Shown: positions 22,772 through 35,935 of the stretch, in pieces
Layout: every line of letters begins with the position of its first letter
Position numbering within the stretch: position 1 is the stretch's first letter
Source: Rutpela maculata
Lineage: Eukaryota > Arthropoda > Insecta > Coleoptera > Cerambycidae
NCBI GenBank assembly: GCA_936432065.2
Contig: OW386289.2
Span: 40,379,538 to 40,443,537, forward strand
DNA: 64,000 nucleotides
Direction: 5' to 3'
Made by a program: the position numbers and the translations under genes
Notes under the pieces: model-generated
Seen by the model: the letters and a program-made list of their open reading frames with translations, nothing else
The model's database searches: none
Told to the model about the DNA's origin: nothing

Positions 22772-23580
22772 GCTAGATGATGCCTTCGTCTGCGTGGAAT
22801 TAAGAACATTGAGATACTAACCCACTGCACATCCATTGCATTTAAGGAAGCCGTCTTACGCGATTTCAGAGATACGGATACCTCAGCTCATGTGGAGTAA
22901 TTGTCGAACTCACTGTTATGGGACATAACTAAAAATTCGTTCCAATTGTATAACACAAAGCTGACTATTTGTTTACGAACCTCCAAAGCTCTTTCTTGTG
23001 AGCCGTACATTAAGAATGAAAGGGAATGGAATAAACAGCTCTGTCACCTACAATTAGGACAACAGTATGTTGTACAACTTCTCCATTAATACTTGGATTT
23101 TCTTTAGCCATTTCGTTAAAAAGGTAAAAATTCACAGATTTCCCAATGCTTGCAACCATTGGAGACATTGACAATGATAACACCATATATGAAACATAAT
23201 AATATTTTATCTTCTGACGTGTCAAAATGACTTAATTATATCATTTTCAGTGTCAAAATGTTATACTTTATCGGACTGACGGCCGTTTGCACTGTATATG
23301 TTTAAACCATCAACCACCCCCGCGAAAATCGAAATTTTGTCTTACACGTATCTAAGAGATTTCAACAAAAAATATTTCTGCTAAATTTCAGGCATCTAGA
23401 TCTGACTGTTTCCGAAAAAGCCTAAATTTTGGGGGTCGAATTTCGAAAAATCCCTTCTTAGTGGATGCCTACGTCATTCGAGGAACCTCTATGCAAAATT
23501 TGAAGCTTCTAGACTCAGCGGTTTGAGCTGTGCGTTGATAGATCAGTGAGTCAGTCAGGGTATTCTTTTATATAGATAGA
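22772..23580 (-). mobile_element. Helitron family B, copy 1
   Basis: Minus-strand element. The 5' end at 23580 reads TC then TATCTATATAAAAGAATACC. The 3' end at 22772 ends in CTAG (diverged hairpin region). It is homologous to 52069-54270 but without the 721 bp insertion, so it provides the empty site for that insertion (23190 region). Non-coding. Confidence 0.7.
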
Positions 23581-24756
23581 TATAAAACATTTTAATATTC
23601 ATAAAAATGATAGTAGCTACTTCTCACTAAATTACTTTATATACATGTTGTGGTAAGGGACAAAAAGCCCTACATAATATGTATCTCCACCAAGGCAGTA
23701 CTTTCAGTAATTTTCTATTTCTGTGTATACTCTATTTGAAAAAAACGAAGAGTAGTAGAAGTTCATGACAGATGTAAATCATATAAACGTGGTCAGAGTG
23801 CTATATTCTATATGGGTTATCTGCATTTTTAGAAAAAAATTACTCGAAATGCACTATGACAGCTTTTGGGTAAATTATTACTTGCTAATCCTCGATATGA
23901 GGCGAGCCGCTGTATCTTCGAATTCTCTCATATATCCCCCTGAAAAATATTCACAAACGTCATGTGGCGTGGGCGGGACTAAGAACTGGAATATAACAGA
24001 ATAATTTAAATAGGCGTTTATTTGTTTATTTTATATAAAATGAATTTATTTCATATATAAAAAATCAGAGAATATTAATGAAGTATATAATCTTTTGCTT
24101 AATTAATTGAGAAAAGATACTACCATCATTTTTTCTAACTTGTGGCATGTTTGTTTTCTTTATAAGTACTTCATAAGTACGTCACAACTATGCGCCATAT
24201 TGTATAGCCGTTAATAACCTCAATTAATAATAAAGTGAATTTATCGGTATTATTGTTAAGGTGTGACTCACTGAAGAGTGAAGATGTATTATAAATGTAA
24301 ATATTGATTTTGGTTATCATTTAAAGTAAAAGGTGGTGGTTACATTGATCGATATTAGTAACAGGAATTTTCTTTCAAATAATTCTAACAAAATCTTTAG
24401 TAAGTTTTTGATATTTACATTACAGTTGATATCAAAAATATTCCAGTTGTTCACAAATTTTACGAATTCGATTGCACAAATAACTACGGTATGTACAGCT
24501 CAGAATCTGACACAAAATAACTTGGTTTCTCAATACAAATTGTAGTACATAAGCAATACTCTTAGATAAGTAGGTGATATCTCATGTATAGCAAATTTAT
24601 GTGGTCATCACGGGTCACTAACACTAAATCCATATTTGAGTATTCCACCGAGATCCTTTTAGGTACAGTCATAGAGAATTATGTAGGTGAATAGTGAATC
24701 CTAATACGTCATTTGCACTGTGGGCATTTACTAAACATTCATTTCAATTATTAAGT

Positions 24757-24843
<87 letters not shown>

Positions 24844-25170
24844 AGAACTGGACTGCAATTTCTTGATTTAACTTAAACAAAGCTTTCAACTGTTTTAGAA
24901 AAAAATGTTCTGAAATATAATGAACAACGCTTAAAATTGTGACAATTCTTCATAATATATAAGGTAACTAGCACAAATAATAATAATAATAATAATAATA
25001 ATGCTTCGAATAAACTCAAGTATGTTTTTTGTGTAAAATGTTTCATACCTAGAATTCTGTTCGGTATGCATTGTCGATAATACAGATATATCAAAGTTCA
25101 GCATTATTGCTGAAGGGGAAAGTCGTGGAAGACATTCCACAAACAGCTAAATACTTAAGCACTACTTTCC
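23581..25170. other. no gene seen; long TA microsatellite
   Basis: AT-rich. A (TA)n tract of 78 bp spans 24761-24838. An (ATA)n tract lies near 24979-25002. Frames reading through them are spurious. The stretch 23765-24004 has no recognisable motif. Confidence 0.5.
24761..24838. repeat. (TA)39 microsatellite
   Basis: An uninterrupted run of TA dinucleotides, likely length-variable between individuals. Confidence 0.95.
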
Positions 25171-25245
25171 AATATTATACCAAACGCGCGTTTCGGTAAC
25201 TATGTTGGCATCATTTGGAGATTATTAAAAGTAAACTAAGGAAAT
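25171..25245 (+). repeat. partial copy of the CGAAACGCG foldback
   Basis: Contains AAACGCGCGTTTCGGTAAC and TATGTTGGCATCATTTGGAG, a diverged half of the foldback at 14811-14952. Confidence 0.55.
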
Positions 25246-25787
25246 AGCGGATGTAGGACGTATACCTCTTTGAAATTTTCGACCTAGTCAGATTTTCTAA
25301 AATAATAATATCCCCACTCGTTTACCGTGTGAGCTGTGTGAATGGTTATGTAGTTATTGCACACATATTTATATTCTCTGTAACTTCCGATACAAAGTCG
25401 TAAAGGCCTTGTTGCTTTCCCTCAAAACTAACAGAACAGGTAATTTTTATTGTTTCCAAAACAAATGCAGAGTTTCTTCAAATGAAACACAGATATTTTT
25501 ACTATAAATATTTTTGACCCTCCTTTCAGTAACTTTTCTACATGTCATTATCTACGACAATCGACCATTTGTGATAATTCGTTCGAAATATCCTAATATG
25601 TTTATTTATTCAGTTACCAGTCACATAGTACACAAAAAAAAAATGATAAATATACATAACTTTCTAACATCTGAAAATATTTGAAAAAAAAATACCGTCT
25701 TCAAAACAAAGGTCAATCAAATTGCAGCCTGTCATCTGATTAGTTGGATTTTACTATGAAATATTAAAGTATGTTATAAGAATGTTT

Positions 25788-25897
25788 TTAAAGTTCTATA
25801 AATCATTTGAATGCAAATATTGTATCAGTTTTTTTTCGCTGTAAGAGATTTGGATAGGAAATCTAGATGTGGACGTAAATTTCTTAGGCAGCATTTT
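25788..25897 (+). mobile_element. HINE-like 3' end, truncated
   Basis: Matches the last ~110 bp of the family (AAAGTTCTATAAATCATTTG to TTCTTAGGCAGC). The subterminal motif is diverged (CTAGATGTGGACGTA). Confidence 0.65.
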
Positions 25898-25899
25898 CT

Positions 25900-28272
25900 T
25901 ATTTTATATTTGTTTTAACGTTATAATATAAAAAATTACGGAGGACCTGGTGATTTTTAAAACTCTTTTAAGATTTGTATTCTTCTTTCCTACCTATCTC
26001 TTTACTTTATGATTATCATGATTGTATAGTGTGTTACCTTTCTTAGCTGATACTCGCCACATTAGTGAATATGGTCTTGAAATGGGACTAGCAGTTTTAG
26101 TGTTATGAGAGCAAACATACAGCTATACAGCTATACAAACACACGGTGAAACACATCAATCTAAGAACCCCATTTTTTAAAATCGGAAAAAATTAGACAT
26201 AAAGGTTTTAAATATTGAAGCAGAAAGTTACGACTACAAGAAAAAAACTTCTTGAAATGTAATATTGAAAAATTACGCCTTAGTTCCCGTGTATTGCGGT
26301 ACATTTAATAAGGCAAATGTTAATTTTTTTCTTTTCTAGTAGGCAAACTTCCTTTATTAATAAAATTCATGTTATGGTCGTTATGAGCGAAGGAACGCTA
26401 AATCCTATTTATAACACGTATTAATGCTTGTATCAAATTGCTCAAATTGTTTTTCCAGAAAAAAATATTTCCTCAGTGACTCATCTCATATATTATATAG
26501 CACTCGACGAAGATTCTGGAAAACGAAAGCAACGGAACTAAAATGAATCTTAAGGGATCCGCTACTATTTGTTAAACGAGGGCAAATAAGTATCAAATAA
26601 TTCCATAGGTTTTTGCACCATCCGATTGCTTATCCTCAGAGAAGTAAGTAAAAATAAAACAAATATAATTTAATGTCTCATGTGACTATGAAAACACATC
26701 AACAGACTATCATGTTTGATGTATTGAAAAATTTCAGTTTTGAAAACCGAAAACGAAGATTTTTCCGAAATAATTTTGTTTTAGCAACCTCTCTCTAACG
26801 CCATTTTTGCCAAGGTTTGTTTTGATAAATTTTTAAATATATTTGCGGAAGTGGAAAAATGCGCAGTTAAAACTAAGAAAATATTAAAATACCACAAATA
26901 AATGATTTTCCATGTTTAGTGGTAAATTTTACTACTTTTATTTCTTTTTTAGTTGCAAACACATTCTACTGATACGTGTCAAAGTATACATATTCAATAC
27001 GTTGGCCAGACAAAAGTCCGTTGGATTTTTTTTTTTAGTTATAAGACGATTACAGTTTACACACATAATATGTGTACTCGTGTATTTAGACGACTTTCAT
27101 ATTCTTGGAAATTGCAGTAATATCAGGTACACCTAATATGTTGAGGTGCCAAAGAACTTCATGAAGAGCAACTGTTCATTAATAAAATACTAAAATTTAA
27201 TTTTGTTATGAAGTTTCATTAACTAAACTCCAAATCTATATTTACACCTATGTATTATAATCAAATACGTTTATTAATAACGAGACAAAAAAATTATTAA
27301 TAAGTATCGAAGAAAAGAAAAAGTTGTACAAGCATTCGTTTCATAATACGTTGAACTCAAATATCGAAAATGTCTGTGTGTCTGTATGCATGTGTGTGCG
27401 TGTAGACAGTTTCTTGTAAACGCTATAACTTCTGTTTGGTTTAAAATTTTTATTTTAAATTATATCCATACGCAAAATATTAAAATTGGGTCATATCCAT
27501 GACACAAGGTGGTCTCCGTCAAGTTTTGTGTAAAGTGTTTTATTATAATTTAAAGCAAAATGGTACTAAAGTTTCTGATAAATACATAAGAATACGAAGA
27601 TAAACAAAAGATCGAAACCTTATGTCTCCCAGGCTCGATCTAACCTTAGGTAGATTAAGTGATATATCAGTCTGATTGATTTCTAATAATACTATTACGA
27701 AGAAATAAGAACAAAATTTTAGTATGCCACAAGAAACGTGAAAGGGTCCAGAAATATCTTGTTTATTTTCTTATTTAAAAAAATTATTGTGTAATGATTT
27801 CAGAGGAAAATAATATGAAATCCTTGTCTTATATTTTAAGAACAGCTGAATGGTGTTGCATAAGTCAACGAAATTTTTTTAAGTTAAAGTAAAATAGGCT
27901 CCTCCAACCCCGGTGGTGTAATTACTGTTCATTAAAAAATGAGGAAAATACAATTTTTTTCACCATCTTCAGACTAATTAAAAAACCCACGCCGATTAGT
28001 TTCAATTCGATCAGAGTACATCATACGTGTTTTGCTAGACATTTTGTACATATTTTACCACCATCAGACAATTTCTAAAATCTGCTTGAAGTATCTATTC
28101 GGCTTAAAACGCCTGTCCACCGACGTATCAAACATTTTTATTGATAATCTTCAGATATGTTTTTGAAACTACACTTTTAAAATTCCTTCGAGCATTTGTT
28201 AAAAAACTTTTTTTAAGTGCTACATTTTATATCTGTTGTACACAGTGCCTTTTACTTTTTAAAAATATCACA
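25900..28272. other. no gene seen; unique-looking AT-rich DNA
   Basis: Nothing coding is recognisable. Near 27368-27440 is a TGTGTGTCTG microsatellite followed by CGCTATAACTTCTG, again the layout of a HINE/R3-type repeat but too diverged to assign. Confidence 0.4.
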
Positions 28273-28779
28273 TACAGAGTGATCTACCATGACATGCGGA
28301 CAATTTATCAGTAGGTTGTCCCCACCAAAAGGAGTTAAAAAAATGAAAAATAAAAAAATATGACCAAAAAAATTACCTTATTTTTTTTGTAGAAATGTAC
28401 CGCCAATGAAGTTAACCAATCTGACGTAACGCGGTACAACCATATCACAAAGCATCAGTTTAATTATAAACCAAAGAATAAATGAAACCATGCATATACA
28501 AATATTATTATTATATTTAAAAAGTTTCTTTATATATGTTGTTCTTTATGCGGGAACGACGACTCTAACCTCACAAACTTGACATTTCCTAGATTTGTCT
28601 AATACGTCTAAGTTTACACATTTTACATTAGGTTCGGTATTAAACGGTATTAAACCGCGAATTATATATAGTCTTATACTCCTGCTCAAGAGAATCAGAC
28701 TAAAGGCGGATTAGCTTAGTTCAGACTGTTGACATCGAACGCATTATACGTTTAATACGGAGTATGGTTCGCAAAGGGT

Positions 28780-29640
28780 ACTTCGCAGACCAAGCTGTCT
28801 GTGTAAACGAGGCCATTACTAAACGATATTTTTGGTCGCACCTTAATTCAGACATTAATTCTTGGACCAAAAATTGCATTCGTAGCCAAAAATAAAAAAC
28901 TATACTAAATCAGAATTAAGTAGGTAATTTTCCAATTTCTAAAACTCGTTTTGAATAGAGATTTGCTTCGTCCTTTTCCACTATCTAATGTTGTTGCTGA
29001 GTGTTTCACTAGATGGCCGGAATCATACCCAGATAAAAGCATTTCAGCAGCGATAATAGCAAAAATCTTTTTTAATGAATATATTTCCCGTTTCGTACTT
29101 TCTTTTAAAATTACTACAGATCAAGGTAATCAGTTTGAATCAAATTTATTTTCAGAACTTACAAAATTACTCGGTTCTCATAAGATGCATACAAATACTT
29201 CCCAAGTAATGGAATGTTCGAAAAGTTCCACAGACAATTAAAAGCATCTTTAATGACACGTAGAAATTCAAGACATTGGAGTGATGAACTTCCAATTATA
29301 TTATTGGGCTTTCGCACTTCTTTTAAATATTATATTAATTGTTCTGTAGCGGAACTTGTTCACGAACAGCCTCTATGTATTCTGGGAGAGTTTTTCGTTT
29401 CTGGTAATAAAAATGAAAATGATCCAACAACATTTTTAGCCAATTTAAAAAACCATTTCTCAAATATACAACCTAAACTATCCCAGTCAACTAACTAACA
29501 AATTTTCGTTCATAAAAATTCAGAACATGCAACTTCGATTTATAGAGTTAAACCAGCATTTATCGATTCTAATGACACTGCCATTCAACCAAGGCTTTCT
29601 AATAAAAAAGTAACTGCTTCTATTAATTAGTTTTATTTCG
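28780..29640 (+). pseudogene. Ty3/Gypsy integrase remnant
   Basis: Decayed integrase region of a Ty3/Gypsy-type retrotransposon polyprotein. In order: YFWSHLNSDINSW and NCIRSQ (end of the zinc-binding region), GNFPISKTRFE, then FTRWPESYP. Next come KITTDQGNQFESNLFSEL with the TDQG catalytic aspartate, LLGSHKMHTNTSQ, and after a frameshift FHRQLKASLM, WSDELPIILLGFRT and SVAELVHEQPL. A C-terminal scrap with YRVKPAFIDSND follows. Several stops and at least one frameshift (near 29215) break it. No LTRs, protease or RT are visible nearby. Annotated as a non-functional relic. Confidence 0.85.
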
Positions 29641-29779
29641 TTTATTACGCTCTTGCTGAAGGGTTATGTAGTGGACATCGCGTACTTCACGTTGTTAAGG
29701 AAGATTTTTATTTTTGTGTTAATATGAATATATGAAAAATAATAATACAAAATAATGCTTTTTGTACTTAAAACATATA

Positions 29780-30430
29780 GTACAGTCACTGAAGGTTTTC
29801 ACCTCCGATTTCGTTGAACCTCCATCGATTTTCATGAAAATTTGTGAGTAGTTAGAGGATACCTCAAGAAACAAAAGTGACATAGTGCCAACTTGCGCTT
29901 TTACCCTGGGGGTGGATGCCACCCCTTCTCGGGGGTGGAAATTATTTTATGAAAAATAACCCCAGGAATCGATAGAGGGACCAATTCTAAGCAAAATTTG
30001 TTATGCAAAGTTATTAAAATAAATCAATACTTTTTGAGTTATTAAAGATCAAAGATTTTGATTTTTCGTGAAAAAAATGCATGTTTTAAAGCGGTTTTTC
30101 ATAAATAACTCAAAAACTATAAGTTTTTACAAAAAAGTTGTCATTACCAAAATTGAGGCTAATAAAAGAACGAATAAATTCCTTCCTTAAAAAAACCTTT
30201 TAATATTAATTCAAAGTGAGCTATAGGTAATTGAATGTATATTTTTTTTCGGCGAGTACTCAAATCTAAGTATTCAAGCTTAAATAACGGGAAAACGATG
30301 CATTTTATAAAATATACTTACTGAACACTTTTCAAAGTACTCAGAAATACCTATCAAATGAGCTGTAGAAGAAGTTGATAGCATCAAAATTAAGCAAGTT
30401 ATGATGAAAATAAGAGGACCCTATGTTAGT
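29780..30430. repeat. repeat-like segment with GGGGGTGG motif
   Basis: Contains GTGGATGCCACCCC and TCGGGGGTGGAAATTATTTT, a small GC-rich hairpin in otherwise AT-rich DNA. Statement-like runs (TAACTCAAAAACTATAAG) are typical of dispersed arthropod repeats. No second copy occurs in this window, so the repeat status is inference. Confidence 0.35.
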
Positions 30431-30702
30431 GAACTCTACAACAACAAGTAGATATGGCACACACCAGCTTAACTTTTTATGCCATTAAGGAAATGTAAAC
30501 ATCTGCGAATACGCTCTTTCCCAAGTAAGTTCACTGCTCTGTACTGACCACAGACAAGTAATAGTAGCGTAACTTTGCAAGTTTTAATGCAACAAAAATT
30601 ACTAAATTACCTCGGATCACTCTAAAATTTGGCAGGAACTTTCCCACATAGAAGACTAGTACACCATTTTATTTTCCGCATGTCATGGTAAATCACCTTG
30701 TA

Positions 30703-33700
30703 TAATAATAAGAATTAATTTCATTTGCACTAAATACAATTAAAAACTATTTTTTGTGTGTACTGAATATTTACATACGTGTAAAATGCTTACAATAATT
30801 TGCAAGTTATTTTATTGCAGTTTAAATATTGACTAAGCATTTTTTATTGACTCGTTAAATATTCAACTTAATTTTCTTTTAGGTGTAATTATAAAATTAG
30901 AAGTATAATAATTTATATTTCTGTAACCAGGCCTATTGATGAAGATTTGCCAGTTAAATTGATGATGAAGAGATAAAACGTCGTACACAAATTACGCGCA
31001 CAGGTATTAATTCTAAATACGAAATAGCGATGAAAATAATCTGTAGATCCCTAAAACTGTAGATTTGTCGAAAATAAATACATTGCGTCATCTTCCTCTT
31101 ATCATCAAAACGAAATTTGATAACATCATAATTTGCCGTTGTCACAAGTTAAACGCAAATAAATAAGTGCTAACTGCAAATAAAACTGCAACTGTGAAGT
31201 ATTAATTTATTCATCATACCTATCTTCAACTATTAACAACAATACCTAACATTGAACCGAGTTCATTGAACTGCCCCAGTGTCCTACTAATCTCAAAGAA
31301 AGGTAAGGACATGGAAAAAGCGAGAATCATTACGTTATACTCAATAATTTAATTGTAAACATTACCTGTACGTTTTCTTTTAGTCGAGATGGTTTTTTAG
31401 TGGTCATATTTAAATTATGCTTCCTTGCGTACCTACTAGAATATTCGCTTGTAAACTAAATGGGTTGACATTTATTATTACTACTACTATTCGTGGCAAG
31501 AAATATCTGCATAACGATTTTATATTTAGAGATAAATATATGTACTAAGTGAGGGAAAAACTCGCGTTCATCAAGTTTAACGCTTAACCAATAATCCGTT
31601 TTATATGCACAACATGTTAAGTAATGGGCACATTAATCTAGAACCATTACCATATCTATTTGATGTAATATTTCTTCGAGAATGTTCCAGAATGTCCTAC
31701 AGAAGTCCTTAACTGATCAAAGACGTGGCTGGTGGCATAGATTTTCATAAATAAACAATTAGGTAACTTTCGCAAAATATAAAAACATAAATCACGTCAA
31801 AGAATTAGCATGTGGTAAAAATATAAGGAACTAAATTAAAAAAACAAACAAATTCGTTTGGAGTCAAAATTCGGTTGAAACATTGGGCAAGTTCATCGAA
31901 CTTAAAATTTTTATTAACCTCGACTCTGTGGACGTTATTGTTAAGGTTGAAAATTGCATAACAAGGAACCAGTTCCTTTAATGTTGATAACTTGTTTTAA
32001 TTTTTGCAATGTTTTCTGTACGTCATCAAATTGCATTTTATTAGTTTTTTGTGACCTCAACTGATTAGTTCACCAAAGATATTGCTCCGATCTTGTCATT
32101 TTAAATTGGTTTTATTGCTAATCATATGCAAAAGAAAACTTTATAACTACATCTACATGGAAATCTTTTATCGAAAACAAAACATACAAGGTAGTAAAAT
32201 AAATTTTGTATAATCATCGTGTTATTGCAAAAAGTACGCAATAGTTCTTTGACCTTGCCAACAGAAGATTTGTTTATTCGCCTACGACAACCTTCGACTG
32301 TTTATACAAAATTTAAACAATTTTAAAAATTTAACTTAGAAAATCGTCATTTTATTACAGTATTCAATGATACTGACGTTATTGTTAAGGTCATTAACAT
32401 TACGCTTGTGATCTCAGAACCGAACCACATCAAATTTTATAAATAATTAACTTTTAAAGACTGGTTTAAGTGTGGCGGCAATTTATATAGATAATCAAAC
32501 ATAACTAAAGTAATTATAGCGAAAAAGTTTTATCATACGTAGTGTTAACAATTCAACAATTCGGATGTTATTTGTTCGTACATGTTGATTAAGAATTTCT
32601 GTTATTCACTTCTGTATTTACAAATTTTACACAATTTGCACATAATATAACATTATACAATATCGTATCAGTGACGACCGAGGTAATGACCTTAATGTGT
32701 TGTTATTGTTTGATATTCATGAAAACTAAGTAAGTACTAACGTCATCATAATTTAAGATACTCCCGCAAAATGACCAATTATGAATAAAAAATTTAATCT
32801 GGCGATCAATATTGTTAGGGGTTGTTTCTACCCCCAATTTTGAAATTTTTTGCGCAAAAATTGGCCCATCTCCGTTTATTAAACTACGGAACCAGGAAGT
32901 AGGAAGTTATATCTGAATTTTGGGAGGTGTTTTCTTACCTTCGTGGCAGTCTTTTGGGGGTATATAAGGTATCCAAGGTATCCAAAAAATTTTGGCGATT
33001 TCACTTAAACTAATCCAAGAAGAAAATTGTCACTTCTCTCACGTTATATTAATCACTAATGTTCACAGTAAAAACTAGGCAGTGATACTATGAGATCTTT
33101 ACAATAAAATACACTAAATCTAAACAAAAATCAGTCTTATAAGCACTTGTAAAACCAAAAGTTTTATTTTTGTTGCGGGATTGTCCAATTGTAAATTTTG
33201 ATGAGGAAATTTCACTTAAACTTAAATCACGTGGTAGTTGTTGTTTTCACCGGTTGTCACAGCCACCGCATGTCTATGGCAATGTCAAGCGCACCACCAC
33301 GTTCTTGTACCTTCAATGTCTTTCAGAAACTAACCATGATAGTGGCTAAACTTGACCGTGATGGTTTCAAGGTAGCGCCGTGGTGGTGATAGTTGGAAGC
33401 TCTAGCTAACGGAACCCATCGGTCAACAACCTCCAAAACTTCGCTGGTAAAGAGCGCAAGACATCGCCGGAGACTTCAATGCCTCAGCTCACGAACAAGG
33501 AAGTTGTTTTTGTTTGTGTCTTTTAGGCCCCAACAGAGGAGATTTTGATGGGAGATTTTGACTTGTTGTACCGAGATTAATTAAATAATGGTTTCTTAAA
33601 TAGTGATATCCCTTCTAGGGTAGTTCGCTTGTTTTTTAGCTGTAACCGCTTAATTAACTCGATTAAAATGTGAGTTTTTTCAGACGGTGCAGGAAATACC

Positions 33701-34151
33701 GAAATTTGTCTTTTTTTTTTGTTACATCTTTCCTGTTGATATAGTTTTTAAAAAAGTTATGTTTTTATTAGTTGTTTATTGGCACTTTGTGTGTTTTTAG
33801 AAAGAGAGCTCATCAGTCATCACCAATATTTGGAAATGTATACCAACAGAAGATTTTAAGATATTTTATACAATTCGATTACCAAGTAGAAGAACGTATT
33901 CATATGGTGCTTAATAAGACAATAAAATCACGATAAATTGATGAAAAAAGTTGAACAAACAATAAATAATAATTGAAAATAATTATTACAGAAATCATTC
34001 TAAAAAATAAAGTCAAAGCATATTTTCAAATTCTAACCAAAAGTTTCTACATCTTGTAGGACAATTTTCTCTCTAAATGAGAATGAATGTAAATATACTA
34101 TAATTTATCTCTTTATCTGGTCAGAGCAGTTATTTTATTCTGACGTGTTTA
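30703..34151. other. no gene seen; longest repeat-poor stretch
   Basis: I found no protein motif or internal duplicate here. A TATA-like GGGGGTATATAAGG lies at ~32955. The frame at 33198-33389 and the pyrimidine-rich TTTGTGTCTTTTAG|GCC near 33520 could be exon-like, but no second element supports a gene. It may be intron or intergenic DNA. Confidence 0.35.
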
Positions 34152-34167
34152 GGGGGGGGGGGGGGGG
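34152..34167. repeat. poly-G tract, 16 bp
   Basis: Sixteen consecutive G after GTGTTTA. No repeat unit around it was recognised. Confidence 0.95.
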
Positions 34168-34435
34168 AGTCAAGTTTCCCATTTTTTAAATTCCCATAAG
34201 ACTTATAGATCTCATATTAAAAATCTATCGAAAACACGCTGAAAGAAATTCAATTGTTAAAATAAAGAATATGCCGACCTCTCCGAAACTGTAAAATTAA
34301 ACGGTGAATGTATGTTGACCCCTGAATACGATAAAACAAAAAGCTGCCCCAACCAGACAATTCACATTAAAATTCTAGTTTGATTACACTAATAAATGTT
34401 AAGAAAATACAGAAACCTTTTCACGTAACACTAAC

Positions 34436-35394
34436 TAGACAAGGCGAAAACCTCGCATTCTTATGAAAAAAAATTCCCATACGATTTTTTTTCACATTCA
34501 CGTTCGGGACATGCCCCTGAATAAGGATCATGATTTTGACGGGCGAAAATCTGGTCCTAATTTTTTTAAACTAACTTTTTTATATAAATTGCAAAAATTC
34601 CTTTTTTTGGCCCGAATGAATTTTTTTTAGGTTTTTTTTGGTCATTCTAAACAAAAAAGGTCTCTTGTCATTTTTTCATAAAATTGACCGTTTCCGACTT
34701 ATAAACAATTTAATGTTTGAAAAAACGCAAAAACGGTCATTTTCAAGGTTGAAAAACAATTAGAGAATATTATTTAGGTATTACGCAAATCACAACTTAC
34801 ACACTTTTTTATTTATTATGAAAATACCTACTTTCTGTATATTGTTGCCCAATATACAGAAAGTAGGTATTTTCATAATAAATAAAAAAGTGTGTAAGTT
34901 GTGATTTGCGTAATACCTAAATAATATTCTCTAATCATGATAAAAGCAAATAAATAAAAAATAATTAATTGAAAAACAATATTAAAAAATACATTTTTTG
35001 AGTTCACCAACATTTCTGTATAATTTTTGAACATCTATTAACAAAATCCTGAAGAGTAAGTGCAGATTATTTTATTCTACAGCTTAAATTTTTAATTGTT
35101 AAATAGGCGTTTTTGCGTTTTTTCAAACATGACCGGAAACGGTCAACTTTACGAAAAAAGGTCAAGAGACTTTTTTTGTTCAGAATGACCAAAAAAACCT
35201 AAAAAAATTCATTCGGGTCAAAAAAAAGGGATTTTTGCAATTTATATAAAAAAAGTTAATTTAAAAAATTGGGACCAGATTTTCGTCCGGCAAACTCTTG
35301 TTCCGTATTCAGGGGCATGTCCCGAACATGAATATGCAAAAAAATCGTATAGAAAATTTTTTTCATACGAATGCGAGGTTTTCGCCTTGTTAGA
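34436..35394. repeat. foldback FB1 copy 1, interrupted
   Basis: Arms of ~290 bp (34436-34726 and ~35112-35394) begin TAGACAAGGCGAAAACCTCG on each side and include TTCGGGACATGCCCCTGA. The unpaired internal segment (AATACATTTTTTGAGTTCAC and onward) is interrupted by the palindrome element at 34760-34968. A second, oppositely oriented copy is at 35936-36809. Confidence 0.85.
34760..34968 (+). mobile_element. perfect 84 bp palindrome with A-rich tail
   Basis: Arms 34760-34843 and 34851-34934 are exact reverse complements (84 bp each, no mismatch) around a 7 bp loop, GTTGCCC. A 34 bp A-rich tail follows (34935-34968). The whole is flanked by the 11 bp direct repeat TTGAAAAACAA at 34749-34759 and 34969-34979. 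FB1 copy 2 shows the empty site with one TTGAAAAACAA. Tail plus an 11 bp duplication suggests insertion by LINE machinery (inference). An interrupted half copy is at 13465-13776. The transcript would fold into an 84 bp duplex. Confidence 0.85.
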
Positions 35395-35933
35395 CTGGCG
35401 GTACATGACCAGTCAGGTGCAACGTTTTTAAAATGCATGCCAATCATATAAATGAATGAAATTATCATGAATATGCCAGAAACGCAAATTTTAGGCAGTC
35501 GTCGCGTGCAGAAGGGTGTGCAAATCAATTTTTTTTGTTTTTTTTTAGTGTTTTTTTTTAATTTTAAAATGGATGCCAATAGTGCCAAACGAAAAGTCTT
35601 GAACAAAATCCAAAATCAAAATCATCCAAAATCAAGAACACCAAAAAATTTTACGATTTAATGTGCACATTAACAGTTGTTTTGCACGCGGAAACTGCAT
35701 GCAAATGAATTTCCGCTGGATTTTTTTTCACGGCTTTCGTTTGGCACCATTGGCATCCATTTAAAAAAAAAAACACACAAAAAGAAACAAAAAAAATCGA
35801 TTTGCACACCATTCTAAACGCGACGACTGCCTAAAATTTGCGTTTCTGGTATATTCATGGTAATTTCATTCATATATATGATTGGCATGCATTTTAAAAA
35901 CGTTACACCTGACTGGTCATGTACCGCCAGTCT
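35392..35933. repeat. foldback FB2, 542 bp
   Basis: Arms begin AGACTGGCGGTACATGACCA on both sides and continue for about 200 bp (TGCATGCCAATCATAT, GGCAGTCGTCGCG, ATGGATGCCAA). The centre, about 35600-35740, is unpaired. It lies exactly between the two FB1 copies. Confidence 0.85.
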
Positions 35934-35935
35934 AT

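Larger units (their letters stand above)
28273..30702. mobile_element. TIR-bounded composite block, 2.4 kb
   Basis: The left end TACAGAGTGATCTACCATGA and the right end (reverse, TATACAAGGTGATTTACC then ATGACATGCGGA) pair over ~30 bp, with TA flanks. Inside lie Ty3/Gypsy integrase remains (28780-29640) and another dispersed-looking repeat (29780-30430), neither of which belongs to a mariner-type element. Either the TIRs captured unrelated DNA, or later insertions filled a small element. Confidence 0.6.

Noticed and set aside
24694..24876. Frame encoding a YIYIYI run
   Set aside because: It is the translation of the (TA)n microsatellite.
33198..33600. A host gene exon pair with a splice acceptor near 33520
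   Set aside because: Only single weak signals; no conserved protein motif or donor partner was found.
35256..35661. 116- and 69-codon frames on opposite strands
   Set aside because: They fall across foldback arms FB1 and FB2 and reappear at 36537-36782 in the second copy. No motif.
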